In this document: in pieces, positions 62,314 through 64,000 of the stretch
How the letters are laid out: every line of letters starts with the position of its first letter
How positions within the stretch are numbered: the first letter of the stretch is position 1
Source of the DNA: Altererythrobacter lutimaris
GTDB taxonomy: Bacteria; Pseudomonadota; Alphaproteobacteria; Sphingomonadales; Sphingomonadaceae
Length of the DNA stretch: 64,000 bases
Direction of reading: 5' to 3'
Assembly: GCF_013371495.1 (NCBI RefSeq)
Contig: NZ_JABWTA010000001.1
Coordinates: forward strand, 1,178,001 to 1,242,000
Notes under the pieces: generated by a model
What the model was told of the DNA's origin: nothing
What the model saw: only the letters and a program-made list of their open reading frames with translations
Database searches by the model: none
Program-made: the position numbers and the translations under genes

Positions 62314-63912
62314 TTAGATATTCAAATCGCTTGGACGCGTTTTGCGCAGCCATCCGGCAACCCACATGCGGGTCAGGACGACGGCGGTAAAGACGCTGGT
62401 GAAAAGGCCGACGACCAGCACGACGGCAAATCCGCGAACCGGGCCGGAGCCGAACAGGAACAGCAAGACGCCGGCGATGAAGTTGGTGATGTTCGCATCG
62501 TAGATTGCGCGGCTCGCTTCTTTATAGCCGTTCTCGACTGCGGCAATCACGCGCCGCCCGCGTTTCCGCTCTTCGCGGATGCGTTCATTGATGAGCACGT
62601 TGGCATCGACCGCCGCACCGATAGTCAGCACGAAGCCCGCGATGCCCGGCAAGGTCAGCGTGGTGTTGAGGCCCGCCATTAAGCCAAGAATGATCAATAC
62701 GTTAAAGAACAATGCGAAGGTCGCATAGACGCCGAAACGGCCATACGTCGCCACCATCAATGCGATAACAGCAACCGCGCCAATAAGCAGCGCCAGCATA
62801 CCTTTGCGGATCGAGTCAGCGCCCAAGTCCGGACCGACTGTGCGCTCTTCGATAACCGTGAGGTCAACCGGCAGCGCACCCGAGTTCAACGAGATCGCCA
62901 GCTGGTTCGCCGTGTCAGCGGTAAAGCCGCCGCTGATTTGTGCGCTGCCCCCAAGGATCGGTTCGCGGAAGAATGGCGAGGAAATGACTTCGCCATCCAG
63001 AATGATCGCAAAGCGTTGCCCGACATTCTCCGTGCTCAGCAGCGCAAAACGTGCGCCGCCTTGCGGGTCGAATTGGATGTTGACCACGTCTTCATTGGTG
63101 TCCTGACTGATCCCTGCCTGCGCGTTGGTCAGGCTGTCGCCGCGAATGCCGCCCAATCGCTGGACCGCTTCGAATGTACCGGGAAAGTCCGACGTTTCAG
63201 AATATGGGAAAATCTCGCAACCAACCGGTGCAATTCCGGCCTGGACTTGCGTCGGCAAAGCATTGCGGCAGACGAGCTTGAACTCGAGCTTCGCGGTCTG
63301 GCCGAGCAAGTCCTTGAGCTGGTCCGGATCCTGAAGGCCAGGCACTTGCACCACGATACGCGTGTCGCCCTGACGGATAATCGTCGGCTCGCGGGTTCCC
63401 AACGCATCGATACGGCGACGAACCACTTCGGTCGCGCTGTCCATCGCATCCGTGACCGCTTGCTCAATGCCATCCTCGGTCGGTTTAAGCACCATACGCT
63501 GCCCGTCTTCGACATTGAGGTCCCACTGACGCGTCAGGCCATCGCCGTTGATTTGCGGCAGCAGAAGCTCACGCGCCCGGTCCAAATCCGCAACATCATC
63601 AAGCATGAAAGAGAGCTGGCCACCGGCTGTCGAGATATCGCCGATACGAATGCGGTCAGTCGCATTGCGCATAGTCGTGCGCACGGACTCTTCCATATTC
63701 TCCAGCCGCTGCTCAGCGACCTGGGCCGGATCAGCTTCAAGCAGGATGTGCGATCCGCCAGCCAAATCCAGACCGAGATTTACAGTCGGCTCCGGCAGTG
63801 CGTCAGGCCAGCTGACATTGGCTGCACTAAATAGCGAAGGCATCGCCGCTGCACATGCCAGCAGCGTCAGGCCCCACAGCCAAATCTTTTTCCAAGTGGG
63901 AAAGTCGAGCAT
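62314..63912 (-). CDS. secD: Protein translocase subunit SecD
   Basis: RND-type subunit of 532 residues with six helices and a large periplasmic P1 domain. Start MLDFPTWKKIWLWGLTLLAC; GLDLAGGSHILLEAD, DALGTREPTIIRQGDTRIVV, and the membrane block AGFVLTIGAAVDANVLINER. It pairs with SecF to complete export across the inner membrane. The upstream gene is cut by the window edge. Confidence 0.97.
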   Translation of the reverse strand: MLDFPTWKKIWLWGLTLLACAAAMPSLFSAANVSWPDALPEPTVNLGLDLAGGSHILLEADPAQVAEQRLENMEESVRTTMRNATDRIRIGDISTAGGQLSFMLDDVADLDRARELLLPQINGDGLTRQWDLNVEDGQRMVLKPTEDGIEQAVTDAMDSATEVVRRRIDALGTREPTIIRQGDTRIVVQVPGLQDPDQLKDLLGQTAKLEFKLVCRNALPTQVQAGIAPVGCEIFPYSETSDFPGTFEAVQRLGGIRGDSLTNAQAGISQDTNEDVVNIQFDPQGGARFALLSTENVGQRFAIILDGEVISSPFFREPILGGSAQISGGFTADTANQLAISLNSGALPVDLTVIEERTVGPDLGADSIRKGMLALLIGAVAVIALMVATYGRFGVYATFALFFNVLIILGLMAGLNTTLTLPGIAGFVLTIGAAVDANVLINERIREERKRGRRVIAAVENGYKEASRAIYDANITNFIAGVLLFLFGSGPVRGFAVVLVVGLFTSVFTAVVLTRMWVAGWLRKTRPSDLNI

Positions 63913-63959
63913 GTCCGTGCGTCCGCCTAGTCCGGTTCTTTACTCTGTCCGAAGCCGGA

Positions 63960-64000
63960 TCAGTCGTTTGCCGCGCTGCCGCCCGGCGGAATGATATCGC
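63960..64000 (-). CDS. Possible C-terminal end of an open frame, perhaps yajC
   Basis: The last 41 bases are open on the minus strand and end at a stop (63960), with the residues DIIPPGGSAAND. The gene order yajC-secD-secF is usual, so it could be the tail of YajC, but so few residues cannot show it. Confidence 0.3.
   Translation of the reverse strand, partial: DIIPPGGSAAND

Noticed and set aside
1..64000. Prophage, transposase, integrase or CRISPR array
   Set aside because: No array of regular repeats, no transposase or integrase motif, and no phage gene block was seen on either strand.

Overview
The window is a gene-dense stretch of an alphaproteobacterial chromosome, most likely from Sphingomonadales and probably an Erythrobacter-like member of Erythrobacteraceae. 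This placement rests on protein style and gene content (OxyR after RNase D, a DUF6456 protein, a YflT-like stress protein, an alphaproteobacterial LexA box, SecD/SecF type) and on a bamA-skp-fabZ block without the lpx genes that usually lie inside it. No rRNA marker is present, so the genus is inference. I see no prophage, insertion sequence, integrase or CRISPR array.

Left part (1-15 kb): aspS (cut by the window start), rnd, oxyR, a small membrane protein, pgsA, an LplT-like transporter, an EVE protein and a GGDEF-EAL regulator. A tightly overlapped run dapF-mtaB-ftsY-yciB follows, then a PuuD-like membrane protein and a CPBP membrane protease. The protease gene is flanked by two copies of a 96-bp repeat and followed by an 82-bp palindromic element.

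Middle part (15-36 kb): kup; a cytochrome c maturation cluster (ccmC-D-E-F-G-H plus a CycH-like TPR protein); an amino-acid dehydrogenase; tRNA-His; a DksA-like regulator with an FNR/FixK-type site; and then rpmE. Next, on the minus strand, comes the envelope and translation block rpsB-tsf-pyrH-frr-uppS-cdsA-dxr-rseP-bamA-skp-fabZ.

Right part (36-64 kb): a small one-helix membrane protein whose promoter carries a perfect LexA (SOS) box; pssA-psd; a PAP2 (Aur1/Ipt1-like) enzyme overlapping tail-to-tail with a KAS III-like enzyme; tRNA-Tyr; rlmB; a lipoprotein; hup; lon; a YflT-like protein; a class II aldolase; ybaB-dnaX; SRP RNA; an NDUFS4-like protein; hrpB; a polyprenyl diphosphate synthase; chorismate mutase; a PepSY/PhoP-PhoQ-like operon; an ABC-F ATPase; a DUF4199 protein paired with a membrane-anchored LuxR-type regulator; a divergent DUF6456/XRE pair around a palindrome; and secF-secD, with a possible yajC tail at the edge.

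Most of the window is housekeeping. The most interesting points are the LexA-controlled small membrane protein (36126-36518), the FNR-like box before the DksA-like gene (23895-24285), the LuxR/DUF4199 pair with two mutually exclusive hairpins (58957-60021), the EF-hand loop inside the Skp homologue, and several dispersed repeats.
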